A stretch of 64,000 bases of DNA, from NCBI RefSeq assembly GCF_009755355.1, contig NZ_WQLB01000002.1, positions 248,001 to 312,000 of the forward strand, read 5' to 3'. The DNA is from Deinococcus arboris (GTDB taxonomy: Bacteria; Deinococcota; Deinococci; Deinococcales; Deinococcaceae). The notes beneath the pieces were generated by a model. That model was not told the DNA's origin and searched no databases. It saw only the letters and a list, made by a program, of their open reading frames with translations. The position numbers and the translations under genes were made by a program. Every line of letters begins with the position of its first letter. Position 1 is the stretch's first letter. Positions 36,302 through 46,300 of this stretch are shown piece after piece.

Positions 36302-38403
36302 TAGTGGTCCACCCGCACGTGATGCACGTCCGAGACGATCAGTGCCTGGGGGGGCAGCGGCAGGCTGCCGGTAATCGTTTCACGGCTCTCGGGCTGGCCC
36401 GGTTCGGTCAGGACCACCTGCACGTCTTCCGCGACCTCCACACCGGGCACGCCGCGCAGCAGGCCGTACAACTCGCTCAGACTCAAGGTGCGGCCAAAGG
36501 GCCAGCCCTTGCCGTCGGGGCCGCCCGTAAAGGGATTGAGATACCCGTACAGCGCCTGCATAGCGCGGCGGCGCACGTCCTCACGCACCGGGCGGCTGGC
36601 CCCAGCAGCGGCACGCAGGGTGGCGGTCACACTCACCCACACGTATTGCGGCGCACGCAAGTCCAGGGTGGTGCCCACCGGGCGGCGCAGATCCAGCTCC
36701 TCCTGCACCGCCCCGCGCAGCTCGGCGCTCAGGGTCAGGCGTTCGGGGGCAATGCGGCTGGTCAGCGGCGACAGGGGATCGGCGCTCACGTCGTCCAGGG
36801 CAATCAGGTCGTCAAACGACACCTGCGGCAGCAGCGCCAGCGTGACCTGCCCGGCCGGCACCTGCAGCGCGCGAATCTGGCCCGGATAGGTCTGGCCTGG
36901 CACCGCCATATTCGGCGTGACGCAGCGGGCGCGGGCCACGCCGGGCACCTGGGCCGCCAGCAATTCATAGTCGTCGGCCGTTACGGCGCGGTTGCGCAGG
37001 CGAAGCAGGTATGGCACGCGCTGCACCGCGTCTTCTAGCAACTGGCCATTGCGGCCACCGGCAGCCGGGGCATGGTTGGTCACCCGCGCCACGTAAGGTA
37101 CGCTGGATTTCAGAACGCTCAGGGCGCGCGCCGGCACGTTGCCGCCTGCGCCTCCACCATATTGGTAGCGCCGCATACGGATGGTTGACCCCTGCGGTGG
37201 CACCGCGCCAAAGCGGTACACGCTGCCGTCGGCTTGCAGAACGCTGGGCCCAAAAGCCACCTCGCCGGTGGTCGCGTCCAGGGTGAAATGACGGTCATCG
37301 GGCACCGAGGTCGAAAAGTCCGGCACCGGCATATACAGCGCGGCGTCGCCCTCAATGGTGGTGACCTCTAGCACATCGCGCTCAGGGTCAAGGTGGAGTA
37401 CGGGGCCGTGAAGCAGCCGGAAGCGCTGGCCTGGCGCGCCGCTGCTCTGGCCCAGCAGTTCATTAGAGACGTTGGTGGCGTGCCGCGCCGACACCGTGAT
37501 GCCGCGTGCGTCCAGCCGCAGGGTTTCGAGGTCGGGGCTGACCTTGTACCCAGCGTGCATCTGCTCGTTGGTCAGGCGGCAGCGCAGCCAGTACCCGTTT
37601 TGTTCGAAAAAGGTGCCTTCCCGCATGGTCGGCACCCGCAAAATCAACTCGCCCGAGACGTTAAACGCCTGGGTCCCGTCATATTCAATTTCACAGGTCG
37701 CCCAGCGGCTGACCCCACCTTGCCACGCTTCCCAGACGTAGGGCGGGTGGTTGGGGTTGACCCCAGCGCCCCCGGCCAATTCCACGCCGAAGCTCAGGGC
37801 CAGCACGTGCTCGCTGTGGTCGCCTTCCAGCTGAATAAACAGCGCGTCACCGGGGCGCGGCTGCGACTGAAAGATGGGAAAGCGGTGGCCCGGCAGCCCC
37901 AGCTGCGCCAGGTCGTGCGGCGTGGCCTCGCCTTGCCCTTCTCCGCCCTGCCCCTCGGTGTCCAGCCGCACCTGCGCCAATGTGTTGGCGGTGTATAGCC
38001 CGCGCAGGGTCGGCGGCCGAATCAGGGCGGCGCGCTCGGTCGAGAACACGATGGCCTCGTTGACCTCGGTGCGCAGCGTGGCGACCTCGGTGCCAGCGGC
38101 AATGCTCAGGGCGGTGTCTTGCGGCGCACTCAGATAAAAGGTCACCGGCGCCCCCGACGCGCGGGGCGGGGCCAGCTGCACGCCGATCATGTCCAGAAAA
38201 GCAATCAGCAGCTTGTCCGGCACCTGGTTGACCCGGTACAGCAGCAGGTCGGTCATCCAGGCGAAGACCTCTAGGATCGCCATCCCGGGGTCCGAAGCGT
38301 TGTGGTCGGTCCATTCGGGGCAAAACTGCGGAATAAGGCGCCGCGCCTCGTCCATGATGTCGTCGAAGCGGCGGTCGTCCAGGTTCACGGTGGGTAGAGG
38401 CAA
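36301..38403 (-). CDS. Baseplate J-like protein (Afp11-like)
   Basis: 700 residues, full length for the eCIS family. It begins with LDDRRFDDIMDEARRLIPQFCPEWTDHNASDPG, split here as the usual LDDR..F..L/MDEAR and WTDHNASDPG blocks, and has MTDLLLYRVNQVPDK. The C-terminal part carries the J signatures AVTADDYELLAAQVPGV and GVEVAEDVQVVL. It forms the wedge that links tube and sheath to the baseplate. It overlaps the FHA-tail gene by one base. Confidence 0.9.
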   Translation of the reverse strand: MPLPTVNLDDRRFDDIMDEARRLIPQFCPEWTDHNASDPGMAILEVFAWMTDLLLYRVNQVPDKLLIAFLDMIGVQLAPPRASGAPVTFYLSAPQDTALSIAAGTEVATLRTEVNEAIVFSTERAALIRPPTLRGLYTANTLAQVRLDTEGQGGEGQGEATPHDLAQLGLPGHRFPIFQSQPRPGDALFIQLEGDHSEHVLALSFGVELAGGAGVNPNHPPYVWEAWQGGVSRWATCEIEYDGTQAFNVSGELILRVPTMREGTFFEQNGYWLRCRLTNEQMHAGYKVSPDLETLRLDARGITVSARHATNVSNELLGQSSGAPGQRFRLLHGPVLHLDPERDVLEVTTIEGDAALYMPVPDFSTSVPDDRHFTLDATTGEVAFGPSVLQADGSVYRFGAVPPQGSTIRMRRYQYGGGAGGNVPARALSVLKSSVPYVARVTNHAPAAGGRNGQLLEDAVQRVPYLLRLRNRAVTADDYELLAAQVPGVARARCVTPNMAVPGQTYPGQIRALQVPAGQVTLALLPQVSFDDLIALDDVSADPLSPLTSRIAPERLTLSAELRGAVQEELDLRRPVGTTLDLRAPQYVWVSVTATLRAAAGASRPVREDVRRRAMQALYGYLNPFTGGPDGKGWPFGRTLSLSELYGLLRGVPGVEVAEDVQVVLTEPGQPESRETITGSLPLPPQALIVSDVHHVRVDH

Positions 38404-38429
38404 GGCAGAGTCTCCGGGAAGGGGGGGCT

Positions 38430-38843
38430 TTAGGGGGTGCGGTAAAAGGGAAACACCAGCGACCGGGGTTCAGGGATTCCTTTGAAACGGTAAATCAGCT
38501 CAATGATGATGCGGGCACTGTCCGATGGATCAAGCCGGGCCTGCACGTTCTCGACCTCGATGCGCGGCTCCCAGGTTCGCAGCGCCTCGTCCACGTAATA
38601 CGACGCCAGCCCCAGCGTGGTGGCGTCGCCAGGTGCAAACACCAGTTCGTGAATGCGGCAGCCGTATTCGGGCCTCATCACGCGCTGGCCACGCGCCGTC
38701 ATCAGCAGGGTCAGGATGGCCTGGGTCACGGCCCGCTCGCCGGAAATCATGCTGAGCTGTCCGCGCGCGTTCATGCTTACAGGAAAAGCGACGCCAGTGC
38801 CCAGCACATCCGTGTTTTGCAGCGCCAGGCTGGACTTGGTCAT
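38430..38843 (-). CDS. gp25/GPW-like baseplate protein (Afp9-like)
   Basis: 137 residues from the ATG at 38843; a GTG at 38864 is a longer alternative. Typical gp25 pattern: GTGVAFPVSMNARGQLSM, VTQAILTLLMTARGQRVMRPEYG and IHELVFAP. This small lysozyme-fold protein starts sheath assembly in contractile tails. It lies between the DUF4255 and J genes, the normal order. Confidence 0.9.
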   Translation of the reverse strand: MTKSSLALQNTDVLGTGVAFPVSMNARGQLSMISGERAVTQAILTLLMTARGQRVMRPEYGCRIHELVFAPGDATTLGLASYYVDEALRTWEPRIEVENVQARLDPSDSARIIIELIYRFKGIPEPRSLVFPFYRTP

Positions 38844-38883
38844 GCGGCGGGCCTCTGTGGGCACCAGGTTAGGTCGGGGCGGC

Positions 38884-39708
38884 TCATGAGGTCTCCTCTA
38901 GGTGCAGTTGCGCCTGAGCCGTCTCGGGACTCAGGGTCAGCTGGCGTCCGTCCAGCGTCAGAATATCCAGACGGCCCACCTCTTCACGGAGAACGTCCAG
39001 ATGAACGATGCCGCGCGCGTCACTGAACGCGCGCGCCCCGCCGTTCGTCCTCACCAGGGCGTCGGCCAGCGGCAGTCCCTCGGCGTCGCGCAGTTGCCAG
39101 CTGGACCGGCGGCGCGCACTGACAGGCACAGCATTCTCGCCCACGCCAGAGTAAAACCGCAGGTCGCGCTCCAGGACCAGCGGCGACAGACTGCTCACAT
39201 TCAGGTCCAGCGGCACCGTCACGGTGTAGTTCAGGTGGGGCCGCACCGATTGGCCCAGGCTACTGAACACGCTCTGAGTGCCCTCGGCTGGGCCGACGCT
39301 GCCCAAAATCCCGACGTCCAGGCGCCGCGCCTCGTCAGGAAGATACGAGTCGTCCCAGTCGCCCTGACGCATCAGGGCTGCCAGCACCCGCCACAGCACA
39401 TTCCACTCGTCGCGCCCCAGTTCGTCCAACTGCGCTTTGAAAAACACCGTCACCAGAAACCGCAGGTCAATGCGGCGGGCCGCCAGCGTGCGCTGCACGC
39501 CGCCACGCACCTGGGTCTGGCTGAACTCCATGGAACGCAGGGCGGCATTTTCCCGCAGGTCATACATAAAGAAGTTCAGGGTGGGGCGAGTCAGACCAGA
39601 CACCCAATTGGGGGTGGGCGCCGCAAAGCGGATATCCAGGGCATCTCGGGGTAAGGCCGCTTCGGTATAGACGAGTTCTTTGAGACCCTGCTGGACATCA
39701 GCGATCAC
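38884..39708 (-). CDS. DUF4255/Pvc16-like protein (probable tail terminator)
   Basis: 274 residues. The first 190 residues follow the DUF4255 pattern: MIADVQQGLKELV, RPTLNFFMYDLRENAALR, RRIDLRFLVTVFF and NYTVTVPLDL. The last 80 residues resemble a carboxypeptidase-regulatory-like beta domain (GLPLADALVRTNG). Afp16/Pvc16 relatives cap the tube and set tail length. First gene of the minus arm, starting 281 bases from the divergent sheath gene. Confidence 0.82.
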   Translation of the reverse strand: MIADVQQGLKELVYTEAALPRDALDIRFAAPTPNWVSGLTRPTLNFFMYDLRENAALRSMEFSQTQVRGGVQRTLAARRIDLRFLVTVFFKAQLDELGRDEWNVLWRVLAALMRQGDWDDSYLPDEARRLDVGILGSVGPAEGTQSVFSSLGQSVRPHLNYTVTVPLDLNVSSLSPLVLERDLRFYSGVGENAVPVSARRRSSWQLRDAEGLPLADALVRTNGGARAFSDARGIVHLDVLREEVGRLDILTLDGRQLTLSPETAQAQLHLEETS

Positions 39709-39817
39709 AGGTCAGCTCCTGGCAAATGCCAAGTTCCGGCGGTTTGAACAGCAAAAACTGTGAGATTTGTCATGGCTGGCGTTTGTCCTGAAACAGTATT
39801 CATTAGAGATTGAGCGA

Positions 39818-39847
39818 TTGCTCGCGTGAGTGACTGGTCAGTATAAG
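39818..39847 (+). promoter_or_regulatory. Candidate promoter for the sheath operon
   Basis: TTGCTC (39818-39823), an 18-base spacer and TATAAG (39842-39847) point to the sheath gene, leaving a leader of about 135 bases. The reverse complement of this -10 (CTTATACT) might serve the other strand. No convincing minus -35 was found in the 281-base divergent region. Confidence 0.45.
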
Positions 39848-39989
39848 CCCCCCCGGAGCCGCATGTCTGCTGACTTGCGGTTTACATGTGCGTCTACATC
39901 TGGCATGGTGGAGGCTATCAGTGTTTTCTGCACACTAGCCTACTGAGGCCGAGGTGCTGCTAACCCCTGCATGTTTCCCGGAGGAATCC

Positions 39990-41615
39990 ATGGCTGAATA
40001 CTTGTCCCCAGGCGTTTATATCGAAGAATCCCAGAGTGGACCGAGGCCCATTGAGGGCATCAGCACCACCACGGCGGCTTTTGTGGGCTTTGCCCCCAAC
40101 GGTCCGGCCAACACGCCTGTGTTTGTGGCCAACTGGCAGCAGTTCACCGAAATCTTCGGCACCCTGGACGCCAACGGCCGGCGCAGCCCCTTCATGGAAG
40201 GCGCCTACCTGGCCCAGAGTGTGTACGCCTTTTTCAACAACGGCGGCACGCGCTGCTACGTCGTGCGCCTGGTCCCTCAGCAGGGCGACAGCGCAGGCAA
40301 GCGCACTGTCGAGGCGGCGCGTCCACTGCAACTGCCCAGCCGGGCCAGCAAAGCGGTGCCCAGCCTGAGCATCGTGGCCAAAGATGGCCGCCAGAGCGAC
40401 ATTCAGATTGAGGTCCTGGCGCCCGACCCCATCAAGCCGCAGGACGCCAAGCCCAAGGACGGCAAGGGCCCCCAGGACCCCGAAGAAGGGCCAGACGGCC
40501 TGTTCACCCTGAAAGTCACGCGCAACGACGTCACCGAGACGTTCCCCAACGTCTCGATTGGCAAAAAGCACACGCGCACTGTGGCTGAGGTCGTGAACAA
40601 GGAAAGCACCCTGATTACTATCGAAGAGGCCAGCGCCACTGGCCCACTGGTTGAGCGCGCCCCAGAACTGGGCAGCTACGTGCTGCAGGCCGACAGCAAC
40701 CTCATTGAGCAGCGCCGTGAGATGAAAGGCCAGGACTTCGTGGGCAGCGTGGACAGCCGCAGTGGGATCGAGAGCCTGGAAATCGCCGAGGAAGTCAGCA
40801 TGATTGCTGTGCCTGACCTCATGAGCGCCTACCAGGCCGGCATGATTAACGCCGACGGTGTCAAGGCCGTGCAGCGCGCCCTGATTGACCACTGTGAGCG
40901 CAACGCCAATCGCATCGCCCTGCTCGACACCCTGCCGGACCTGACCCCCCAGCAGGCGGTGAAGTGGCGCAATGTGGACACCAACTTCGACTCCAGCTAC
41001 GCCGCAATGTACTACCCCTGGGTCCGGATTGAAGGGCCAGATGGCTCGCCGATGATGGTGCCGCCCAGCGGCTTTGTGGCGGGAATTTACGCCCGCAGTG
41101 ACGTGGAACGCGGCGTTCACAAGGCGCCAGCGAACGAAGTCGTGCGCGGCATTCTGGGGCCCGCCATTCAGGTCACCAAGAGCGAGCAGGACATCCTGAA
41201 CCCCATCGGTGTGAACTGCATCCGCGAGTTCCCTGGCATGGGCGTGCGTGTCTGGGGCGCCCGGACGCTGTCCAGCAATGCCCAGTGGCGCTACGTACCT
41301 GTGCGCCGCCTGTTCAACTACGTCGAAAAGAGCATCGAGCGTGGCACCCAGTGGGCCGTTTTCGAACCCAACGACGAGAACCTGTGGTTCCGCATTCGCC
41401 GCGACATCAACTCTTTCTTGAACAGCGTATGGCGTGACGGCGCCCTGTTTGGCAGCACCCCGCGTGAAGCGTTCTACGTGAAGTGCGACAAGGAACTGAA
41501 CCCTGACGACCTGCGTGACCGTGGTGTCCTGCAAGTTGAAATTGGTCTGGCCCCCGTGAAACCCGCCGAATTCATCGTCTTCCGCTTCAGTCAGTACGCC
41601 GGCGGCGGACAGTAA
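39990..41615 (+). CDS. Contractile sheath protein
   Basis: 541 residues from the ATG at 39990, with GGAGG upstream; the open frame begins earlier at 39954. Sheath hallmarks: EYLSPGVYIEE at the start, GISTTTAAFVGFAP, and at the end VWGARTLSSNAQWRYVPVRRLFNYVEKSIERG and FEPNDENLWFRIRRDINSFL. Only one sheath gene is present, whereas Afp and Pvc clusters have three. A domain with acidic/Pro linker (about 150-190) is inserted at the surface position. First gene of the plus arm. Confidence 0.93.
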   Translation: MAEYLSPGVYIEESQSGPRPIEGISTTTAAFVGFAPNGPANTPVFVANWQQFTEIFGTLDANGRRSPFMEGAYLAQSVYAFFNNGGTRCYVVRLVPQQGDSAGKRTVEAARPLQLPSRASKAVPSLSIVAKDGRQSDIQIEVLAPDPIKPQDAKPKDGKGPQDPEEGPDGLFTLKVTRNDVTETFPNVSIGKKHTRTVAEVVNKESTLITIEEASATGPLVERAPELGSYVLQADSNLIEQRREMKGQDFVGSVDSRSGIESLEIAEEVSMIAVPDLMSAYQAGMINADGVKAVQRALIDHCERNANRIALLDTLPDLTPQQAVKWRNVDTNFDSSYAAMYYPWVRIEGPDGSPMMVPPSGFVAGIYARSDVERGVHKAPANEVVRGILGPAIQVTKSEQDILNPIGVNCIREFPGMGVRVWGARTLSSNAQWRYVPVRRLFNYVEKSIERGTQWAVFEPNDENLWFRIRRDINSFLNSVWRDGALFGSTPREAFYVKCDKELNPDDLRDRGVLQVEIGLAPVKPAEFIVFRFSQYAGGGQ

Positions 41616-41627
41616 AGACAGGTTTAT

Positions 41628-41655
41628 GGACAGGCGCGTTACACTACGCCTGTCC
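41628..41655 (+). terminator. Hairpin between sheath and tube genes
   Basis: GGACAGGCG (41628-41636) pairs perfectly with CGCCTGTCC (41647-41655) over a 10-base loop. There is no T-run, so it may act as a partial terminator or as an mRNA end protector that lets sheath and tube be made in different amounts. Confidence 0.5.
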
Positions 41656-41703
41656 TGACCGCAAGCCTAACGTCTCTTCCCATTTCTCTTTGGAGGTACA
41701 GTC

Positions 41704-42165
41704 ATGACCGCACCAACCACTCGTAAAGATCCCCTGGTAGCCGCCTACTTCAGCGTACAGTTCGATAACAAAGTCGTTGGGGCTTTCCGCGAATGCACTG
41801 GTTTAGGTAGCGAATCTACAACAGTAGAATACCGTGCTACCGATGAAAAGGGTCGTCCCGTCCTTATTCGTGAGGCTGGCACCATGAAGTACAACGACAT
41901 TGTACTTAAGCGCGGCATCACCGACGACATGGATATGTGGACTTGGCGCCAACAAGTAGAAGAGGGCAAGATGGACGAGGCCCGCCGCAGCGGCACCATT
42001 ACCCTGCATAACCAATCCGGCCAACCCATCGCGGCCTGGACATTCGAGCGAGCCTGGCCCAGCAAACTGAACGGGCCTACCTACGACGCCAAGAGCAACG
42101 AAGTGGCAATTGAGGAACTGACCATCACGCACGAGGGCTACAAGCGCGTGCCGGTTGGTGGCTAA
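41704..42165 (+). CDS. Tube protein (gp19/Afp1-like)
   Basis: 153 residues, the usual length. TIGR02241-type pattern: DPLVAAYFSVQFDNKVVGAFRECTGL, shortened here to its key blocks, VEYRATDEKGRPVLIREAG, LKRGITDDMDMWTWR and AIEELTITHEGYKRV. It forms the inner tube of the contractile particle. TTTGGAGG precedes the start. Confidence 0.93.
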   Translation: MTAPTTRKDPLVAAYFSVQFDNKVVGAFRECTGLGSESTTVEYRATDEKGRPVLIREAGTMKYNDIVLKRGITDDMDMWTWRQQVEEGKMDEARRSGTITLHNQSGQPIAAWTFERAWPSKLNGPTYDAKSNEVAIEELTITHEGYKRVPVGG

Positions 42166-42187
42166 GGCCACTTCCTGTGACTGAAGC

Positions 42188-42592
42188 GTGAACGAGCTTC
42201 CCTTCATGCTGCCCGTCGGACTGTTTACGTCCGACGGGCAGGTTCACCGCAGCGGCGTAATGCGTCTGGCCACTGCCCTGGACGAGATCGAACCCCTGGG
42301 CGACGCCCGCGTGCAGCAGAACGAGGCCTACTATAGCCTGCTTCTGCTGGCCCGCGTGGTCACGCGTCTGGGGCCATTTTCGCCTGTCACACCTGAAGTT
42401 CTAGCGGTGCTGCCCGCCGCTGACTTTGCCCATCTTCAGGCACTCTACGCTCATCTGAACACCGTGCACCCTGTCAGCTGGTCGGCACCCACTCCAACTG
42501 TACTGCCTACGGACAACACGCTGGAAACCGAGTGTCCTCACTGCGGAGCGCTTCTGGAACTTGACCTGACCCAGGAGCTCAGTCCCGCATGA
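42188..42592 (+). CDS. CIS/phage tail-assembly-like protein
   Basis: 134 residues from a GTG; an in-frame ATG at 42206 is possible. The pattern GLFTSDGQVHRSGVMRLATA, EIEPLGDARVQQNEAYYSL and LARVVTRLG recurs in small proteins encoded after the tube gene in many T4-like CIS loci, probably tail-assembly factors. A CPHCG pair near the C-terminus could bind metal. It overlaps the next gene by ATGA. Confidence 0.75.
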   Translation: MNELPFMLPVGLFTSDGQVHRSGVMRLATALDEIEPLGDARVQQNEAYYSLLLLARVVTRLGPFSPVTPEVLAVLPAADFAHLQALYAHLNTVHPVSWSAPTPTVLPTDNTLETECPHCGALLELDLTQELSPA

Positions 42593-42759
42593 GCGGAGCG
42601 CCCCAGCCATCCCCTGGAGGGGCCACGGTCGCGGTGGGGACCCGTGCAGCGGCGCCAACACCCGGCTTGGACCTCGAAGAAGTGGCGCGGCGGGTGTACG
42701 CGCTGCTCTTAGAGGATTTGCGGCTTGAGCGTGCCCGCCGCACAGGAGGACAACCATGA
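42589..42759 (+). CDS. 56-residue CIS protein, short helix motif
   Basis: A short frame with ATGA overlaps at both ends (42589 and 42756-42759), so it is very likely translated. The N-terminal half is Pro/Gly/Ala-rich; the C-terminal half is one amphipathic helix, LDLEEVARRVYALLLEDL, followed by basic residues. The same helix type ends the 1,655-residue protein encoded at 43378 (VDLDQVAREVYARLRDRL). Similar short proteins occur in other CIS loci. Function unknown, perhaps a docking peptide. Confidence 0.75.
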   Translation: MSGAPQPSPGGATVAVGTRAAAPTPGLDLEEVARRVYALLLEDLRLERARRTGGQP

Positions 42760-43319
42760 GCATCAGGGTCGCCGCCAGTGTCCGCGCTGGTCCGTCTGGA
42801 GTTAGCGGGAACGCCCGTATTTCGGCCGGTCCTGTGACTGTCTCTGGCAACTTTGGCATGGCAACGCCGACGCCCACCACACCCCAGAAATCCTCCTATG
42901 GCATCCTAGCCAACCACCGCTACCACGTCGCTATAGACGGCATTGAACATGCAGCGTTCAGTGAGGTCAGTGGGCTTCAGATAGAAACTGAGACCATGGA
43001 CCACATTGAAGGTGGTGTGAATGACCGGGTTATGCGCCTTCCAGTGCGGTCCAAAATGGGGAACCTGACGCTGAAACGCGGGGTCGTAGCCGGGCAGCAG
43101 CTGCTGGAATGGTACCTGGACATCGTCAACGGTTACTTAGACACCCGCAATGTTACCGTCATCGTCTACCAGGCCAAGGGTGATGTGCTGGTGCGCTTTG
43201 AATTCCTTCAGGCTTATCCCGTGAAGTGGAGTGGGCCTCAATTTGCCGGCACAGGTGACGCGGTGGCCGTAGAGACCCTGGAACTGGCCCACGCCGGTTT
43301 CCTGCAACTCAGCCGCTAA
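42756..43319 (+). CDS. Second tube-like protein (Afp5-like)
   Basis: 187 residues. AGGAGG precedes the ATG. After a 45-residue Ser/Gly/Pro-rich extension, the tube fold follows: YHVAIDGIEHAAFSEVSGLQ, GNLTLKRGVVAGQQLLEWY and VETLELAHAGFLQL. Afp5/Pvc5-type proteins form the first tube ring near the spike. The long N-terminal extension is unusual. Confidence 0.87.
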   Translation: MSIRVAASVRAGPSGVSGNARISAGPVTVSGNFGMATPTPTTPQKSSYGILANHRYHVAIDGIEHAAFSEVSGLQIETETMDHIEGGVNDRVMRLPVRSKMGNLTLKRGVVAGQQLLEWYLDIVNGYLDTRNVTVIVYQAKGDVLVRFEFLQAYPVKWSGPQFAGTGDAVAVETLELAHAGFLQLSR

Positions 43320-43377
43320 CACCCGCCGCTGCGACCGGCATTCTCCTGTCCAGCGGCGCACGATGGAAAGGAGTTTT

Positions 43378-46300
43378 GTGAGCATCTTCGACGACCGGCT
43401 CCGCCGATTAAAACACGCTTCCCGCATGGCCGTCACTCAACAGGATATCCCGGCGCGGCCCACCGCTCCGGCGTTGCCCTGGCCGGCTCTACCAACCGGC
43501 AGGGTCACTCCGCCTGTGAGTGTTTCTGCGCCGCGCCGTGTCGTCGCTCGCCTGGTGACGATGCCACCTACGCCTGCAGAGCCAGTGCTGGCGCCCGTTG
43601 CACCTGCACCGCCAGCACCTTCGCCGGCCAACCGTCTGGCAGAGAGGCTGTCTTTCCAGAGTGAACCTGTCCCGCGAACTCCTGACGTAGCAGTGCCACC
43701 AGTAAAGGCTCCCGAAGCGTTTCCAAGTGATCCTGTCTGGGAGAGCGAACAGCAAGACCCATATGGAGACACCCAAGAGGCGCTAGAGGCCGGCCTGCTC
43801 ACGTCACCGCCCGTTCAGGGCATGCCTCCTGCCCCCTGGTCAGCGGAGCCAGCCGAGACACCAGCCACGTCACCAGCCCCCCGCCGCGCACTGTCTTTCG
43901 CAGAAACCCTGGCCCTCAATCAACAGCTGGAGACTCTTCAGCCCCGCGACCAGGGTGATCTGGCTGAAGCTGCCCAACCGCCTGTTCTCTCTCCGTCGGC
44001 GCCTCTGCTTCCAGCAATCTCTCCGGCCGAGCCAGTCGCTCTACCGGAGAGCCGCTCTGCCTTGGCCGAACCCTCTACAACCCCAGCGGCAAACAGGCCT
44101 CAGGCTCAACCGCCTGCTTCTGCACCGCTGACGCCTGAGAGAGAAGCCCCAAGCATCCCAGTGGCGCTGCCAGTGACGGCCACAGTTGCAGAGCCAGCGC
44201 ACTCACAGCTTTCTCTTCCTGAAGCCCAGTTGCCTGCTGTGGAAGAATCCCAAGTCACGACACAAGACGCTCAGAACCTCTCGCAAACGGCAGCCACCGC
44301 CGAGCCCAGCAGTGATTCAGCGATCCCAGCTGAAGAACCACCGCCTCTGCTGTCTCCCTTACCTGCTGATGTGCGCGCGGCTCACGAGCAGGAACGCCGC
44401 GAACTGGAAGCCCTGCTGCGGGCCACCAATAGCGATATCCCGGTGCGCCTGCCCCGTCGGCCACGTCCAGTGGTGCTGCCGCGTCCAGCCGCGCCCTCGG
44501 TAGAAGAGAAAGAGGTCAAACCTGCGGCTCCCATTCCAGCCGAGCAGTCGCAGAGCATTCTTGCTCGCCTGAACCGCTACGCAGAACTGGAGGCCAGCGG
44601 CGAGGTCAGCGCCTCTATGATTCCGCTGCACCGCATGGAGAGTTGGGACGATCACCACCCAGACCAGAATCTTGCGGCTGAAGGGCAGACCACCGAAACA
44701 GCCAGCGAGACGGTGGCCCCAGCACCAACACCAGCCGTCTCCAACGCGGCGGTACCGGCCACTCCAGCCCCTACCCGCCTGAAAGCGCGGGCCAGTCGCG
44801 CTGGGCACAGTAAGGAAGCCCGCTCAGCTTCCACCCGCCGCAAAGACACGGGCACTGAGGCCGACGAAGAACCGGACACAGCCCTTCCCCGCGCCGCATC
44901 CCCGCCGGGTGAGGCTGTCATGTCAGCCCCCAGCATGCCTCAACCTGGGCAGCCGCGACAGGCCTTTGACGACGCTGAAGCTGTTCGGCTCTCAGATTTC
45001 GAAGATGCAACAGCAGAAAGCAACGACACAGTAGAGCGGCCGCGCTTGCTGACAGCTCCTCTCCAGCTCCCTGACTTGCCAGCTCTAGACCGCTCTCCCT
45101 TAAATGAGATTGACCCGGTGATGCCTCAGGCCATATCCCCTGAGCTGGGTGCGCGCGCTTTGATGCGGCAGGAATCAAGCTCTCCCCTCCTCAAGAGGGC
45201 ACCAGTGGAGCAGGAGCCGCCCCAAATCCGCTCTGCCACTTCAGAGAGTGCACCGCCCCCAGCCCCGATCCGAGAACCAGGTGCGACGTTGCCGGTAGCC
45301 CCATTGGCAAAGTCCGTGCCCGAGGTGCGAGAGGTCAGATCGCCCGAGCGCCTAGTCCCGCGCGGACTGGAAGAAAGGGGTTCTTTACCTGAGCAACTGG
45401 CACCAGCGGTTGTCCCTCAGCAAACTATTAATCAGCCGGAAGCCTCGCCTTCAGCCCTGGTCGTAGATGCCGCCATCTCTAAGCCCGTTGAAGCAGTTCA
45501 ATCTCCACCATCGCTGCCTGTAGCTTCGCCTACTGCACAGCAACCGACAGTGATCCTGCCCAGCGTACCAGTTTCACGCGCACTTGAACCACAATCTGAG
45601 GCTCTTGCATCAGTCCCTGAGCCCATCCAACTCATCTCTAGGCGCGAGTTGGTGGAGAGTAGGACACCCTTGCCTGTGCCCAAAGCACCTGTGGCGCTGT
45701 CAGCTCTTCCAGAGGCCTCTCAAGCAGATCAACTAGACTCGTCGATCTCGCCTCTGCCAGCTCAGCTGACTACGAGCAGCAAGCGCGCTACGCCTCTAGT
45801 TGCCGCTCCTACTGGACAGACGCCGACACCGCACATAGCCGTACCTGCAGCAGTCCTCCCGACCTTTATACCGGTGCCACTTCAGGAAGAGTCAGTCCCG
45901 GCTCCTCGCCCTACACCGGCCTTAAATGCTCAGGTGTTGGCAGCTGCCGCATCTCCTCTACCAGCGCCTCTCATTCCCTCTCTTTTCAAGGGACAGGAAT
46001 CAAGGCCTACACCCACAGCTGCGGCGCCTTTGCCGTCTTTGGCTGCTACGCCACCATCCTCCTCAAATGCTGTCCAGCGTGTTGAGGCGCCTGCGCAGAG
46101 AGAGGGCATCCTCCAGCAGACACCCAATTCCACGGTGCCTAGCTCGAACCCAGGGGATAGGGCGCCAGAGGCAAATGCCAGCGCCTCTCTGCCTCTTAGC
46201 GCGACTGAGATCTTAGAGCCAGCGCTGACTGCCTGGTCGGCTGGACCTGCGCTATCAGCACCTCCTCGCCCCAACAGCATTGACTCTGAGTCCGCCAGAC

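Noticed and set aside
39960..41534. Long open frame opposite the sheath gene
   Set aside because: The sheath protein is unmistakable on the plus strand; the antisense translation has shadow composition.
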